Counted from the first letter of the stretch, positions 19,701-33,712 are shown. The stretch is DNA of 64,000 nucleotides from Rhynochetos jubatus (GCA_027574665.1 CM050654.1:23628222-23692221), one strand, 5' to 3'. A program made the numbers and translations. The notes: generated by a model not told the origin, from the letters alone.

Positions 19701-22700
19701 CCTATTTACCTTATTCCCACTTTACATTTTGAGAAGCAGAACCACGTGTGGTTTTGGAAACAATGACATATGAAAATATTTATTGTTTGTATACTGATAT
19801 GTATTAACAGAGGCAGGGTGAGAACTGAATATTCCTGTTGTAGTGCTTAGCACATATATTAATTACTGTAATTAATACTCATGATTTATTACAGTTCTGC
19901 CAACTGTCCAAAGCTTCGCACTACAGGCATGTCTATGGTTGAGTAAGTGTGTCTTTTAAAGTAAGATGTCACCAGTTTGAGGCAGGTAAGGCTGGATGTA
20001 TATTCAAAATTTGGCAACCAGAAAGGAAAAATTAAACCAAACAGCATGAAATTTGATCGCTTGATGAATAATAAGGTTGGTGACTTGTGCAGAACACAGC
20101 TGAGTGGTTTTACCACATTTCCCAGGCCATCATACAGGAACCATTAGAAAACTTAAGAGCTGCAGCTTCATCCTGCCCCTCTGCCTTCCATGCAAAGGAA
20201 GACAGCCAACATCACCACTACTCTCTGGTGACCTGACCAGCATGTTTGTTTCTCTAGGTAATGAAAAGCTCAGTCAGATATACAACATTAGGGAGCATTA
20301 AACAAGTCTCTATTAAATTTAGAGATTTTTTTTTATCTGAAAGGAAACCAAGTAGTTAATTGGCCCACAATTAAATAGAAATGCCATTAAAAAAACCCGA
20401 AAGAGCTTGCCAGGCATAGTTCCTGCTTGCCTTTTATAGTGTCCTGATAACCTGTCATATCAAGACATTAATTGAGAATATTCTGAACACTATAAAAACA
20501 TCTTTTTGGATCAAGTTATCCTGAGGGACAAAGTACATATGGCAGACATACACAGTTAAGTAAGAGCAGAAAGGTAATTCCATCAAGAAACTTTAAAGGC
20601 CTGAGGGAGCAACATCGATTCATAAATGCAGGATCAGAGGCGATCATTATGAGTGCTTATTCTGACATTCTGCACAGTATGGCTTATAATAGTCCCCTGA
20701 CCTATCACGAGCCTTAGCTGGAACACACCAAATTCAAGAGAATCCCTTCGTAAGTTACCTGATGGCACAGTATTATTGCAATAAAATGGGTGCCTTATAT
20801 TTTATACTTAGACATCACTTTCCTGGGTAGCAAAGTAAAGAAAACTTCTATTTTTAAGCATGGAAACATGCCAGAAATGGAAAGTTGAGCAGTTACACCA
20901 TCTATCTGCCCCAAGCTAACCTAATTTAGCTCCTAAATGTTTTCAAAAGATGGGAAATACTCATGAAAGAAACAACAGAGAACCAACAGCTGTAAAGTTC
21001 AGTCACTGTCTTTAAAAAAAGCAGATGCAGTTTCAAGGTAACTTAAAGAGGGGTGGCTTGTTCATTATAATATCATTTTAGAACTATGGGGAAAAGAAGG
21101 ATTGCTCAGGATAGTCTACAAAGGTCTAGGCTAAAGTACAACTACTGCCCATTATATCTGGGTGATTTTGAACTGAGATTTGTTCGGTAGATTTTGACAA
21201 TTTACTCCAGTGCGGAACCATTTCCTAACTGTAAATTTTCTTTGAGTACATTGCATTTGCATTTGTTGGTACATGTGCATAAAGCAAGGGAGCAGATGTT
21301 GCAAACCTCCTCAGGAGAGTTATTCCTTTCCCACTATGCTTAAGCCAGCAAAACTGGTTCTGATTAGAGGGAATACAAGAGCTCCCCAAAGAGTTCTCAC
21401 AAGCATTCCTTGCTCGCAGTATCACCTGCGACCTGGAGCCGTACCAATGTAAGGAGATCTTCCCACTGGAGCCATGCATGCCACACTGCTCACCTCCGTA
21501 CAGGAACACAGATACACATTTCTATATCTGCTTTACAATGGATTCTACTTTTTTCTTGTATGAACTGAATTTCTATACCCTCCTACAATTTCCCCTTTTC
21601 CCCCATCGTTCACGCTTCTCTAGATTCCCAGGGGATATTTCCTCTCCTTATCTAAGTTTCAGAGCTGTTTGCCCATCTTCACAATATTTATACCATCTAA
21701 CTCAATTTCTGCATCATATCCATCATCTTTCTCACTAAGAACAGATTATTTTGAGAATGTGTGAATCCTTAAACTAATTTGGAAGTGAGGTCAATACTAA
21801 GAAAAGCAATATAATCCCTTTCCCAGCAATGAAGAATGCTTCTGGGTTCCCAGCCTCTGTTGCTTCACAGAACAAGATATCAGCATGAGTAATAGCACCC
21901 AAGTGTCCTATATAATATTAAAGGTCATCATCTTCGTACCCTGAGGCTTACATACGAATTTATTTATTTTTTTTCTTTCCTGAAGGATACCGGTGAAGTA
22001 GAGTAACAGATTTCTCTCTGTGCGAAGACTAGCCTGCCTTCAGCTTGGTTTAGGGGGCTGAAGCTTTGCTTCAGATCAAAGATGATGTATTTCATAAAAA
22101 CTACAGCTGGGAAAAGCACAAATATCTTTACAGTCACAAATGTTGTAAAGGCTGTGGAGCGCTTTAAATGTTAACTCTAACTGAAAACATTCTAAAAACC
22201 ACCTAATTTGAAAAAAACAACTCCTGAAAAACTTCTGAGTGGGGCAAATGTTTAGCCAACAAAACTACAAAAGCAAACTGTTTGCAGGATGTAAAGTATT
22301 ATTCCATTGAAAACTGACTCTCATAAATGTGGGCCAGTAACACTTACAGTCTATTGCTTCCTAAATAAAATTGATTTCTTTAATAACTTCAAAGATTTGC
22401 ATTTTACCAGTGCATCTGACAGTAAAACTGGGTGCTTCCCATTTTGTCTATTAGTATGTTCCAGAAGCCAAATTAAAATAAAATGTTAGCTCATCCTGCA
22501 CTCCAGTATTTTCAAAGCATATTCTCCTTGCTTCACTAGAAGAACCTTTCAGTAGTTTTATCATGGTACCTAGGAGGCTGTCTACCATCAGCACTTTCGT
22601 GGTACTTCCCATTTGACAAAATGGAAGCCTGCCCCTGCACAGCAAAATCTAACCTGTGCGAATGCTTTTGCCATCAAGATGTTTATGCAGCCATCACTGA

Positions 22701-25700
22701 AGTCTCAATCTGGAAACAATCATGCAGCATGTGCCCCATGTCTGCTTTCAGGTTAATGCAACTACAGATGGAAGATTTTTTCATCCTGCCTGGTATCAGT
22801 ACTTCTCTTTCAGTTTCCATGGTTTCGTTATTGACTTTCGGTAAAGAGAAAACATATGGAGCTCACACACTCTACAAATACACCTGTTATACTCTTGTGA
22901 TATGACCTTGTGTGCCATGGTCCCAGTTAGAATAACCCTGCCAGAGAGTTCCGGAGGGGGGGAAAGGGATCTAAAAAAGTTTGCCTTGTGGCCCAAGAGG
23001 TAGGATTTTCCACTGGTTTCTATTGGGTAGAAATATTTACTAATAAAATACGAGTATACTTAGGTTAGGCTGTCAAATTTCAAATATCCTGGGCAGAGTT
23101 CTTGTTTCATAACAGTTGTGGCTGTATTTATAGAAAGCACATATATAAATATAGAAATGTATAGAAATTTGCCCTATAAGCATGTGGTCTGTTTAGATAC
23201 TTGGGTGCTACTTCAACCTTCTTTTTGTTGGCGCCTGTTTATGGAACTCATTTTTAAACAGCAAATTCAGATCGCAGTGTCTAGGGAAAGGACACTTCTT
23301 TCTGACCTTGCTCTATCTGTATCCACTTTACAATGCATTAAACTCTGACCAGCATTCTTGAGATCACAGACTGTCACATTCTTCTGCATGCATCTGACTC
23401 CATTTTGTATACCTTTGTGGGATCTGGCTCCTAATATATCTGTGATCCTACCAAGACAAATGGGTAAGTCTAGAACACAGTGTATTGCTTTAGAGAACTT
23501 GAGTCAGACTCCTGATTTAAGAGTGAGTCATTTACATTTATCATCAAACAAAACTACATGGGGGTCAAAGTCTGCTGAGAATTTTGCAGTTACACTGTGG
23601 TGAGGATGGTATTTAAAAAAGTATAAGTAACACCCATTCAGACTGGAAGGCTGTTTCTGTCCCACTCTGAAAGCCTGCTGTTAATTTTCCTAAAGCAAAA
23701 TTTGCACTACGGTTCAGAGGAATGACAGCAGTAGACATAGCAATATTGTAGCTTTAGTTTAGTTAGCTCAGTACCAGGGACCAGAAAACTATGGCGTGAT
23801 AGGCTAGCAGGCCAGAGAGGTAGCCAAAATAATCAGCTGAGTTTGTACCGTTCCATAAAGCACATAGTCCTTTGGTTTCAAAGACAGTGTAAGTTGAAGC
23901 TGGCTAAACTTACTGCAGTCATGCTTTTTACTGCAGGGTTGAATAGTACCCAAATTTTTTGGCTGGAGTGGGCCATTTGACATCATCTGAATGTACTCAA
24001 AAGCCGTACAACTCCACTTAAGACCAGACAAGCAGCACCATATGGCATAAAAATCAGGCATCTCCTGTCATATGACAAGCCTATTTTAAACCACAAGAAG
24101 ACCTCTTGCTGTATGTTCAAAACCTGGACATCCATTATCCTAAAATGCACATCTGGTAGTGTTACGTTTGATAACAGTTTGTCCAAATAAGGTAACTGTA
24201 CACTGCATGGAGCAATCTTTATCTTATTGAACATGACCCTCTTTCATGATGGGGAAAGTCTGCATTTTCACCACATAATGGGCTGTACCTGCGAGGATCT
24301 CTGGAAAGATGAGTGAGAACTGGCTAGCATTAGCAGGTCTGAAGAAGAATTCATCTGACCAAAATCAGATTCTCCCTACATTTAAGGGAAACTGAGCTAA
24401 GATTCAATATGCAGCTGTGATCACAATAACACAAAACCTAAGAAAACTTCATACAGAAACAATCACTCAACTTCAGATAGAGACACTAAAAAATAAACTA
24501 TTGCTGATGTTTTAATATTTTTTGAACTTTTTCCTATATAGTACGAACAGAGCTGGCAGAGTTTTGTTTGCTTAATAGTTTCCATCATGAGAATCTCTTT
24601 TCAATACCTTCAGCTTTGCCAAATCTTAACTGTTGGGACTGAATTTGTTTATGTTGTTGGCCTCATCCTGATTTCTTTCTTTAATGACACTATAAATGGC
24701 AACATACTTCTTTCAATGAATTAGAAAGAAAAGCTTAACTTGACAATGCAATCCATGTGTTCTCATAATTCTTATTTCTCTCAGCTTAAATGCTTATGAA
24801 AACAAGAACTTCACTACATTTGTAGTCTGCTTATTGGGACAAGTTTGAAAGTATTATTTCACTAATCTACAAGTTAAAAAAAAAAAAACAAAAGGAAAGA
24901 ACAATGAATTGATGTTGTTGGGTTTTTAAATAGGAAGATTAAAACTTTGTTATTATTTTATGAGTATGTTGATAATACTGAGGCATTAAAATATAATTCC
25001 AGCCATACATTTTTTTTCTTGAGAACTTTTGCTACAATCTCTTTACTCTGAATTTTGTCAAGTAGGCTGCTCAGGCAATCTAAGAGTTTGCATTTTGTTG
25101 CTCCTGTTTAAATTTATTGAAATCTGGCCATTCAGCACTTCTCTAAAATAATTTCTGAATACGCTCAGAAAAAGCTTCTTAGCGGCTTGCAGTAAATACT
25201 TAGAGCTGCTACGTGTTGACTGTGTTTCTGCCTAGCATTACCAGCCCCTTCAGTGCAAATGATACTGTTAGCTGCTAAGGCATCAAATGCTGAAACTAGG
25301 AGCAAAGCAAAGTCCTTCTGCTGGTCCCAAACCAGTAAGAGGCAGAAAGATGAAGCAGCCGAATTTACAGTGGAGGTAAGGGTAGGAAGAAGAACAAGAG
25401 TAGGTTCAGGATCAGAAATAAGAGAGGTAATTTTGCAAGCCAGGAAACAAAATGAATTTTAACTGAAAAACATGAGTATGGTTAATTCAACATTTTGTTG
25501 AATTGTCCTCGTATTTTGGTCCCAAACCTTTTACTGCATATCTTCCCAAACATACAGTGATTACAGAATTATTAACTTCATCCTTAGCATTTTTAATGAT
25601 TCTTATCCTTAGGGATCACAACATCATTTACCTCCCCTCATTAACACCTCTTTGAAGTCAGGCCCATTATTTGTCTTTCAAAGACAATAAGAACAGGAGA

Positions 25701-26108
25701 TTGAGGTCACCATTGGCAGAAATATCTTTTAACCCATCATTTCTCAGACTGATAGGTGTCGCTCCATGAGAGGAGCGACAAGAAATGGATTCTTTCAAGC
25801 AGCTTCAGGAAGCCTCTAGAAAGGAGGCCTCTGCTCCCCGATGCCTGCTCAGCAAGCTGGGGCAGAGGGCAAAGAGGGGAACAGGGGTCTCTGATGAACA
25901 AGAGGATGCCCCCACTCTGGGCGAGTACAGGCCCAGGGTCTACCACTGCAAAGGATGCACACTGTCCTCTGGAGAAGCTAGCGTGTGTGTGCCCTTAAAA
26001 CAATGGAAGCAACACAGTAAAATCTTGTGATTTTCATGCCCTAGCAGAGAGCTGCATGCCTAAGGAGGGATTATGGTTGCCTTTGTTGTTGCTTGTACGA
26101 TTCAAGCA

Positions 26109-26143
26109 GATTGGCTGTATCAGAGTGTCTGATACAGCCAATC
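26109..26143. repeat. Perfect 16-bp inverted repeat, 3-nt loop, paired CCAAT boxes
   Basis: GATTGGCTGTATCAGA, then GTG, then TCTGATACAGCCAATC. The arms are exact reverse complements, and each carries an inverted or direct CCAAT motif (ATTGG and CCAAT). It lies in SCN2A intron 1, about 2.2 kb downstream of the putative first exon. Confidence 0.95.
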
Positions 26144-28292
26144 AGAGTATCTTCTCTGTTCCCTCTGGGGGAAAGTTTAGGGGCTACTCAGGGGTGGAGC
26201 AGGGCTGCAGGTAGTGACCCAGCAAATCCATTCATCAAGATCTGCGATGGAGAAATTGAGAAAGCAGTGCTGGCAGCATAACTGCTGTTGGGCCTCTTGC
26301 TCTGGCTGCAGAGTGGGTCTGCTGGTCTCTGCTGCAGAGTTCTGATACATATATGTGTACAGAGTACACCTCAGAGTAATTCAGATGAACAAAAATAACA
26401 AAAAAGGTTATAATATCCCCTAAAATTAAGTTTCACAAAAGGTAGGGAGGGTCAACTTTCACTTGAACTCGGTCAGAAACATCTGACGAGCCATTGCTAC
26501 TGAAAGGTAACTGGATCATGGCTTGATATGATATGGCCATTTATGTGTTTGTATTTCTCAAAGACTAATGTTCACAATGACAGTCCTCAAAATCTGTAAG
26601 AATTCAGCTTCAATATTTTCCTTTAAGGCTTGTAACAACAGAGTGGATTTTGGTTTTGAGATGTACGAGCAAATCTATAGCTTGTTTTTAAAGCTATATG
26701 CTAGTTTGGCCTACTAACTGCATTTTATGTACACTACAACATCTCTGTAATTAAAAAAAAAATAATCTCTCCCTGAATATCAGTGCAGTTTAAAAATGAA
26801 GAGAGCAGAGCCAGGTACTTATCCACTTGCCTAATACTAAGAACATGACTCATCCCATTGACATGCCTGTTTGTTGTTGAACTGGGGCCTATAGACATAA
26901 GAGAGAACCATCCATTTAATGCATTTGTCCCTGAAGAAAACTGCAGATCATTCAGACACAATTATTCATCTTTTCTCCAAACCTGTCCAAGAATGGATGA
27001 TCCTTTACAATCTAGTGAAGATCTCTTCAGACGTTATAATGTCTGAGCCATACCAGTGTTACACACTGTAAACATTGACCAGAAAAATACGACTAAGCAG
27101 GCAACATGCATAGACAACAAAAATGCGTGTGAATCTTCTTAATGTTTCATGTATGTTTAAGAAATCATCTGAAGCCAAGGCAGCATCTAGCATTCAAATC
27201 CCAACAGGCAATTTTCTGTTGCTTCACTAATCACTGCTAAAAAACAGTTTACACAGGTGTGTGAATATTTTGATGGAGTACTTTCCTACTTACCACCTTA
27301 TAATAGAAAGCAAAATGCATTGAATCACATTCTCTTTACTCACATACTGGCTACTGAGCCCTTTCTCTATTCTGTGACTGTGTAGGTCGATGCATTTCTA
27401 TGTTGTTTTCCCCAGCTAAATAAATTACTGCTGTAATTAAGGGAGGGTAAGAAAAAAACCCAGAAGATTTGAAAGAAGAGTCAGGGGGTGCTGCATGAGC
27501 TTCCCACCTCCTGAGTCATTCTGCTGTCTCTGCCAGTGTGTATCATGCATATAAAAAAAATATTTTTTTCTCCTCATGCAATATGGAATAACATTTTTTA
27601 CAATAAAAATGTATATATATATAAAGCAATTCACAAAACACATGTGTTTCATATGATATTTGCAACAGTGGAAAACCATGTTTAGTCACAGACAAGTCCT
27701 CCATTCTGTCTTCCATCAGGGAGAGGCTGTTTTGGGAGATGAGGGAGGGGAGAATCCTGCAAATCTATAGCTCACAGAAAAAAAATAAACCGATGAAGGA
27801 AAGAAAGCCTCTTACTGAAGGTGGTATAAAGAAGCAACAGCACATTTCTGCATTAGGTCTGGGCAATCCCAGGGATGCATTCATATGCTTTAAAATACAC
27901 TCCAATTTGTATTCTGGACACAGCGCCAATATAACCTCCAGTAGAAAAATAAAACACTTGTGGATGATCACTTCAAAACAACAGCAACAAATTACCACAA
28001 TTAGGATGAATAATATAAACTCAACAGTAATTCTAATTAAAAATATACAATCTTAAAAAAAACCTGTAGGACCATAGAACTCAAAAGAGCAAAATTTATT
28101 TATTATTGTGCTAAGACTTAATCAAACACTATGAAAAATCCATGCAGTGGCAAAGATGGCTATTATTTCCTCTCCTCTTGCTCTATTAATATTAATTGAA
28201 AACTAGGTGTGGCACCACAAGAGAAGAATCTTGCTACAAAACAACTGGAATTTGTTGTCTAAGCATTTTAATTAAACATCATGTTGTCTTAC

Positions 28293-28551
28293 CTGATTAA
28301 AAGAGAATTACAAATCATGGCATAAGAAATATCCATACACTTGTAGATGATGAGGCTCCTTCTACTGCAGGTTCAGATTCATGGGCAAAGCAGCTTGTAA
28401 ACTCTTAATTTCACTGAAATGAAAAAAGAAAAAAATGAAGAAAGAACCTCCCCATCAAAGCAACAAAGGAACCTCTGCAGTATTCTGTAGTCTTTTCGTC
28501 TGGTTCCTCTTCTGAGATTCACTCTTTGAATCCCAGCATCGATCAGAAAAT
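28293..28551 (-). other. SCN2A: Putative SCN2A 5' noncoding first exon
   Basis: No open frame here connects to the channel. The call rests on homology with the SCN3A region at 37310-37545 and on the splice donor. On the minus strand it starts near ATTTTCTGATCGATGCTGGG, contains AGAGTGAATCTCAGAAGAGG, and ends TGATTTGTAATTCTCTTTTA-ATCAG followed by the donor GTAAGAC. The SCN3A copy shares TTTTCTGAT, TGGG, AGAGTGA and an almost identical 3' end before its own GTAAG. The transcription start is not visible, so the upstream boundary is approximate. Confidence 0.7.
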
Positions 28552-28642
28552 TGGTTGTGAGGAAAAAAAGAGGAGGGGGGCGAAAGAGATGAGGGGGAGG
28601 AAACAAGGAGGCAGCATATTAAGTGCTAGCTCCACCTTCTGG
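28552..28642 (-). promoter_or_regulatory. SCN2A: Putative SCN2A core promoter (pyrimidine tract and CTCF-like motif)
   Basis: On the minus strand a CTCF-like CCAGAAGGTGGAGCT (28628-28642) is followed by GCTGC and a pyrimidine-rich tract (complement of about 28561-28612), then the putative first exon. The same order of elements occurs upstream of SCN3A at 37216-37300. There is no clear TATA box, consistent with a TATA-less neuronal promoter. Confidence 0.6.
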
Positions 28643-29967
28643 CAAGGAAATGAGCGCAGCTGGGTTCTTAACACCCACTCAGAACAACTGTATTTTCGTT
28701 GTAAATCGCATCTTAGCCCTTGATTATACAGCTTTAAAATAAAGTAAGTAGGTTAGGACTAATGAATACTTCTATATTTTTAAAAATGAGTTTGAGATTT
28801 AAACTGTACAGTGTTTGTTTAATTAATGAAGTAAGCATATGTATATATATGTACAGATAATTGTAGAAAACTCAAGGTTCTGCCAGATCTCTTTATTTTG
28901 CTACGTACTAATGCATGTTATGTTTAAAAATAAACAAGTTATTCTTTCCTGAGAACCCAACAGTACAAGATAACAGAAAATAAGAGTGCCTGCTTTTTTC
29001 CCCTTTGATTATCCATTCTGCAAAAAGGCAAATTGCATTTGTATCTTTATTGAAAGACAGAGAAAAATAAAATTGTTATGTAAGACAAAAGGAATGGATG
29101 CTTGGACTTAGCCAGGACTGTTACATTATTGCACAATGAAGAGTTTTACAGTGATCTGCTTAATAGCATCTTGAAACTGCTCTTTGGTACTCTGGATGCT
29201 GTTATAAAAGACTGATATGCAAGTTGACGACCTCACCCCAGTTGTCTCCACAACCCCTGTGATAGCAATGTTAGACTTACTGTTACCAAAGGATGCCTTA
29301 TGCTGGAATGCCATATAGCTGAGTGTGTCTGCTTCTATCTCTCTATTTCCTTAAAAGTTTTCTATCCCTTCCACCTGCTCTGCCACATCAAACAGCTACC
29401 AGCCACCTGCATGCCGTGCTGTCTCAACAGTTCTCAGCTGTGGAGGAAAATGTCATTGCATCAACACATGGGGTTTGGGGGAGGAAAAAGTGCAAGAGCT
29501 AACTAGGAATGGATCTAGATGAAAACCATGGAATTTTTAATTAGGATCCATGATCTAACTCATCACAAAAATCGCTAACGTCAACACAGGGAAGTGGCTG
29601 TGCAGGAGCAACTGAAGTGTCAGCTTAAACCCTTCACCACGGTTATCACAAACCCTTGGAGTGTCAGTTCTTCAGGAAAAAGAGCAATTTCTATGCTTTT
29701 ACAATCCCTACAATGGGATTCTGGACTATGACAGAACTCCAAACTACGAAAATTGTTCAAGTAATGATAATAATAGGTCAAAATACCTATTGTGTGAGCA
29801 TGGGCCGAGTGTTTTAGAAATCAGATCGCCACAAAAATACACTCTGATTTGACCTTTTAAGAAAATGTTTCTCTAAAATACTATTTTATATAAAAAATAA
29901 TATTTATACCTTGAAAAAGCACAGTTAGCTTTCCGTAACGGTGGGGTGCGCGTGAAGGGAGCGGGTG

Positions 29968-29988
29968 GACGCTGTCCGTGGTGCTGCA
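29968..29988 (-). promoter_or_regulatory. RE1/NRSE (REST binding) element
   Basis: The plus strand reads GCTGTCCGTGGTGCTG at 29971-29986. Its complement is the RE1 core CAGCACCACGGACAGC, and by my alignment 19 of 21 positions match the commonly cited RE1 consensus. REST silences neuronal genes in non-neuronal cells, and the element was first defined in the rat type II sodium channel (SCN2A) promoter, roughly 1 kb upstream of the start. Here it lies about 1.4 kb upstream of the putative SCN2A first exon, in a small CpG-rich patch, and about 7.3 kb from SCN3A. Confidence 0.93.
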
Positions 29989-32949
29989 GCGCGTCGTGGC
30001 GTCCCACGCAGACCTTGCAGTTCAAACGCCCAGAGCCCAGGGGGCACGGAACAGCAAGTACTTCCCAGGATAATGTGACAACTTGTATAAATATGGACAT
30101 GCACCATGAATGAATACAGGGCTGCTGTAGGCCCAAATTGGTGAGGTAGATATTCTAAAGTCTACTTTAATTAATTTACTGAATGTACTTTTCACAAAAC
30201 AATAATTTCATCGGAATACGTAACCTTAAAATTTTGAGTGTTACCCTACTTCATAAACCAAACAAGAATTTTTATGGCATTTTATAAAAACAAAGATAAT
30301 TTGAATTAATAAAATCTGAACTATTAAAACTGAGATAAAAGTATTACAAGAGATTTGGAGATTGTATAAATCTTTATTACTTACAATAATACTAATATAT
30401 AATTATTAGCTGTAGAGTAACCATTTAGTTAAAGGAGTACTGGGAAGAAACATGCACTTCAGCACCATTATAAACACTACCTTCTGTCTTCCAAACTCAG
30501 ATAAACTTTTATTCTTAAAAGAAAAAACAACAACAACAAAAAAAAACAACCAACAAAAATCCAAAAAGCTGTAATCCTTCTACAGATTATCACTCACTTT
30601 AATCTGCAGGTATATGACAATTACATTTTAATAGTAAAACTCATTGGCAAAGCTAGCTTTGATTTTCTGTGTCCTCTGTGAGGAGTACAATAAAAACGTG
30701 ATAACACCTCACATATACCATAATAAAATGCCACAGTATGTCTAAGACAATAAAAAAATAACTGCTGAAATTCACAGGAATTTTCTAATTTTACATTTTC
30801 TTATAAAAATTGCATTTGTCAGTGCTAAAAACTTGCCCAGTTACAAGTGTGTGAGAAAATAAAGAGGTTTTCTATGAAAAATGCAGAACAGCACTGTAAG
30901 AAACAACAAATTCCAGTAAATCTCTCAGACCTGATTCTAAATGCACTAAAGCGCTACAACACCTAGAAGTATGCTTTATTCATAGTTTTATTAATCATAT
31001 TAATAGTAATTATATAGGAATGAAAACAATATCCATTGAACAAATCTCATTTTCTTACTTTTTTTTAAATTGTTATTATATGGTGTTTTAAAATTGGGAT
31101 AGCTAGAAGAATTTTTCTGCTTATTCAACCATGCTGATAGAGCTCTTTTCTACCACAAATTTCTCTTTGCCTCTAAGAGCATCGCTAACAGTCATCTGCA
31201 TAAAAAATAACCATTCTATTAAATCATGCAAAAACATTTACCCAGAAGAGATGGAGCAAAAGGTCAAATTCCAGTTTTCACAGCACATGGGATGCTAAGC
31301 CTAAGGAGCAATGCCAATAGCTATCCTGGCCAACACACACTTATGTATGCCTGTCCTTTCTATGCCTCAATGAGGTAGTTATTTCACATACTTAGAATGC
31401 TTACTTTTCCCTTCTGTCTTTTTTATCCATAAATCTCTTAACTCTCAAACTCTAGACCTGAATATGTAAATTGCTAAGGCAAAAGACAGGTCTGCAGAGT
31501 GAACAGGTTCATGGTTCCTTGAAGTGTCATCTTATTAAGAGACATAAATTCATCTCAGTCAAAAGTTATCAGTCTTTGTTATTTAGATCTGATGAAATCA
31601 TAAAGCCTATAATTCTTGCCTTTAAAGCCTGAGAGTCATCTTTTCAAATTACTCATTGGAGTGAAACTGAACTTTAAGGTGGTTCTAAACATGAGGCATA
31701 TTTTTTTACTTTAGGTAAAATTACCCTGGTGACTACCGAACATCAGCAATCTTTTAATTTGTTACATTTCTTTCATATCTAAAATATTTGCATCTGAGGT
31801 GTATTAGTGCAGGCTGCCAGTTTTTTCCCTCTGGCTAAGATGAGAACAGCTTTGGAATTTAAAAGATTTTGTAACATTTTTCTATGTAATGACAACTATT
31901 TGGTCTTGATAATTACTTTTGAAGAAGAGAATATTTTAAATCACATTTGTAATATTTTCAAAATGTAAAGCCAGTCATTTCTTGAGTACCTGGGGCTAAC
32001 ACTGAAGTCACTTTTAATGACCAATGGTGAAGGGAGATTTGAAAAAGAATGTGTACAACAGTTTTTGAAAGTATGTGTCACTCCATCTTTGCTCTCTAAG
32101 ACACTGGTATGCCTATAGCCAGAACCATTAAGGCTTGTGCTTACTTCACAATTCAGTGCACCAAACAGTTTCCATGTCCTGTATCTTTACCATTCTTGGC
32201 CAAAAGCAGATCAAGGTAAAATTATTTTTCATTAACATATTAGAGTCAATTGTTTGACATTTTGTATCGTCTCAGTGTAGTTTGTTTTCACGGTTTAATT
32301 ATAAAGCTACTATTTTCAGTGTAGATAACTGCTAGGCATACTGTGAGATGCAGAGAATCTTTCTAATGCAAAATCAACTTGGCAAGCATATGTTATTAAA
32401 CAGAGCAAGTCTTCTAGGCACTGCAGCTTTAAAAGACTAGCAAATAAATAAATTATAACTTGAGGTTTGCTTAACAAAACCTCCCCTCTCTTCAAGTGAT
32501 GATTACCTTTCATCTGACCAATTAAACCACATGACTCAGTAGCAATAAATGGAATGAAAACATATGAATGCAATCTCTGTGTTTATAGGTGTCCTGGGAG
32601 AACATTATTAGATTTTGTTACTAGCTCTGAGAGCACTACTGCACTTGTTGCTGAGGTATCATTTAATTCATTTGTCCACCTCTTAAAATCTGTGTATCTG
32701 AAATGGTATTCACTCTGAAACTGCTTGCTTGCATTTTGTCTTTGTTTATTTCCTTGTCATATAGTTATAGTAGAGTCTTGTGAATGTGCTCTGTGTCCTG
32801 GGAATATATAAGGACAAGATAAGACAATAGCTTCCCAGGCCTGGCTGACCTCTTTGGACATTACAGGGAATATTAAAATACTTCTTCAGTCTTGTTCTCC
32901 ACAACAGTTGGCTAACAAAATTAATTTCTCCTATAGCTTCTTCTGAAGT

Positions 32950-33105
32950 CAGGAATTATTATCCCCATTCCATAGATGAGGAAATGAGATACAAACATAC
33001 ATTATGTTCTGGAAGTTACACAAGAAGCTTGCAAGCCTTAGATACTGAATCCTTATTATCTGAGTCAGTGCCTGCTCCCTCTTCTAACTCTTATTCCTCA
33101 CATAA
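32950..33105 (-). mobile_element. Decayed MIR/CORE-SINE-like element
   Basis: ATTATTATCCCCATTCCATA followed by GATGAGGAAATGAGATACA, then GTTACACAAGAAGCTTGCAA and a CTGAGTCAGTGCCTGCTCCC stretch, reproduce the antisense MIR/CORE-SINE order (from the L2-like 3' region into the core). The element is strongly diverged with no intact ends. Confidence 0.7.
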
Positions 33106-33682
33106 ATATCTAGTGTTTTTCAGAATCCTCCTAAGCTGTTGGTTTGTATAGCTGTAAGTTCTTAAGGTATATTATGTCACGCAGGAAAGTATTTTCTTAT
33201 GAATTAGTTGTCTTCTGTGACTCCTGTTTTATGCTGAAATAGATATAAAGTAAAAAGTCTTATCATGCAAGATTAACAAGAGTAGAAGAAATACTGCTTC
33301 TGTAGTGGCAGCAGATGCAGTGCCTGCTACATGCTAAAGGATAGAAACATCTAGCACATATATGGTGGGAAAGCTACATCTTCCCAGTTAACCTACGGAA
33401 CTTTTAACCAACTCTCTCACTAATTAATCAACAATGCCAAGTTGGCGGTAAAGCTTCTGCAACCAAGTAGTGTGCCAACTAGACCTAGCTTGAGGATCAC
33501 TGGCATAAGAAAAAAATCTTTTATTGACCACTTATTTTACTACTGTCTGCTGCTAATTATCTTGAACTTAGAAGTCTGTGGTAATGGCCACTGTTAGACC
33601 ACTGGACTAAACAGGTACCAGTCTCACATGATTATCTTATTTATTTATTCAGAATGTAGATACAGAAGATCCCTACTCTTTC

Positions 33683-33712
33683 TCTATATATACACATATG
33701 TGTGTATATAGA
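33683..33712. repeat. 30-bp TA/TG-rich near-perfect palindrome
   Basis: Fifteen-base arms centred on ACACATATGTGT pair with a single mismatch. The flanks are TA-rich, so this may have arisen by microsatellite drift. Confidence 0.7.

Larger units (their letters stand above)
7791..28292 (-). other. SCN2A: SCN2A first intron (about 20.5 kb)
   Basis: The intron is inferred from the putative noncoding exon donor (GTAAG, complement of 28288-28292) to the acceptor at 7791. It holds a (TA)n(TG)n repeat at about 10.9 kb, old LINE fragments at about 11.9-13.0 kb, a CpG island with an X-box at about 16 kb, and a perfect 16-bp hairpin at 26.1 kb. The open frames scattered through it lack homology or coding character, so I call no gene inside. 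Confidence 0.7.

Noticed and set aside
30458-30467. TTCAGCACCA, left half of an RE1
   Set aside because: The right half (GGACAGC) is missing at any allowed spacing that I could see.
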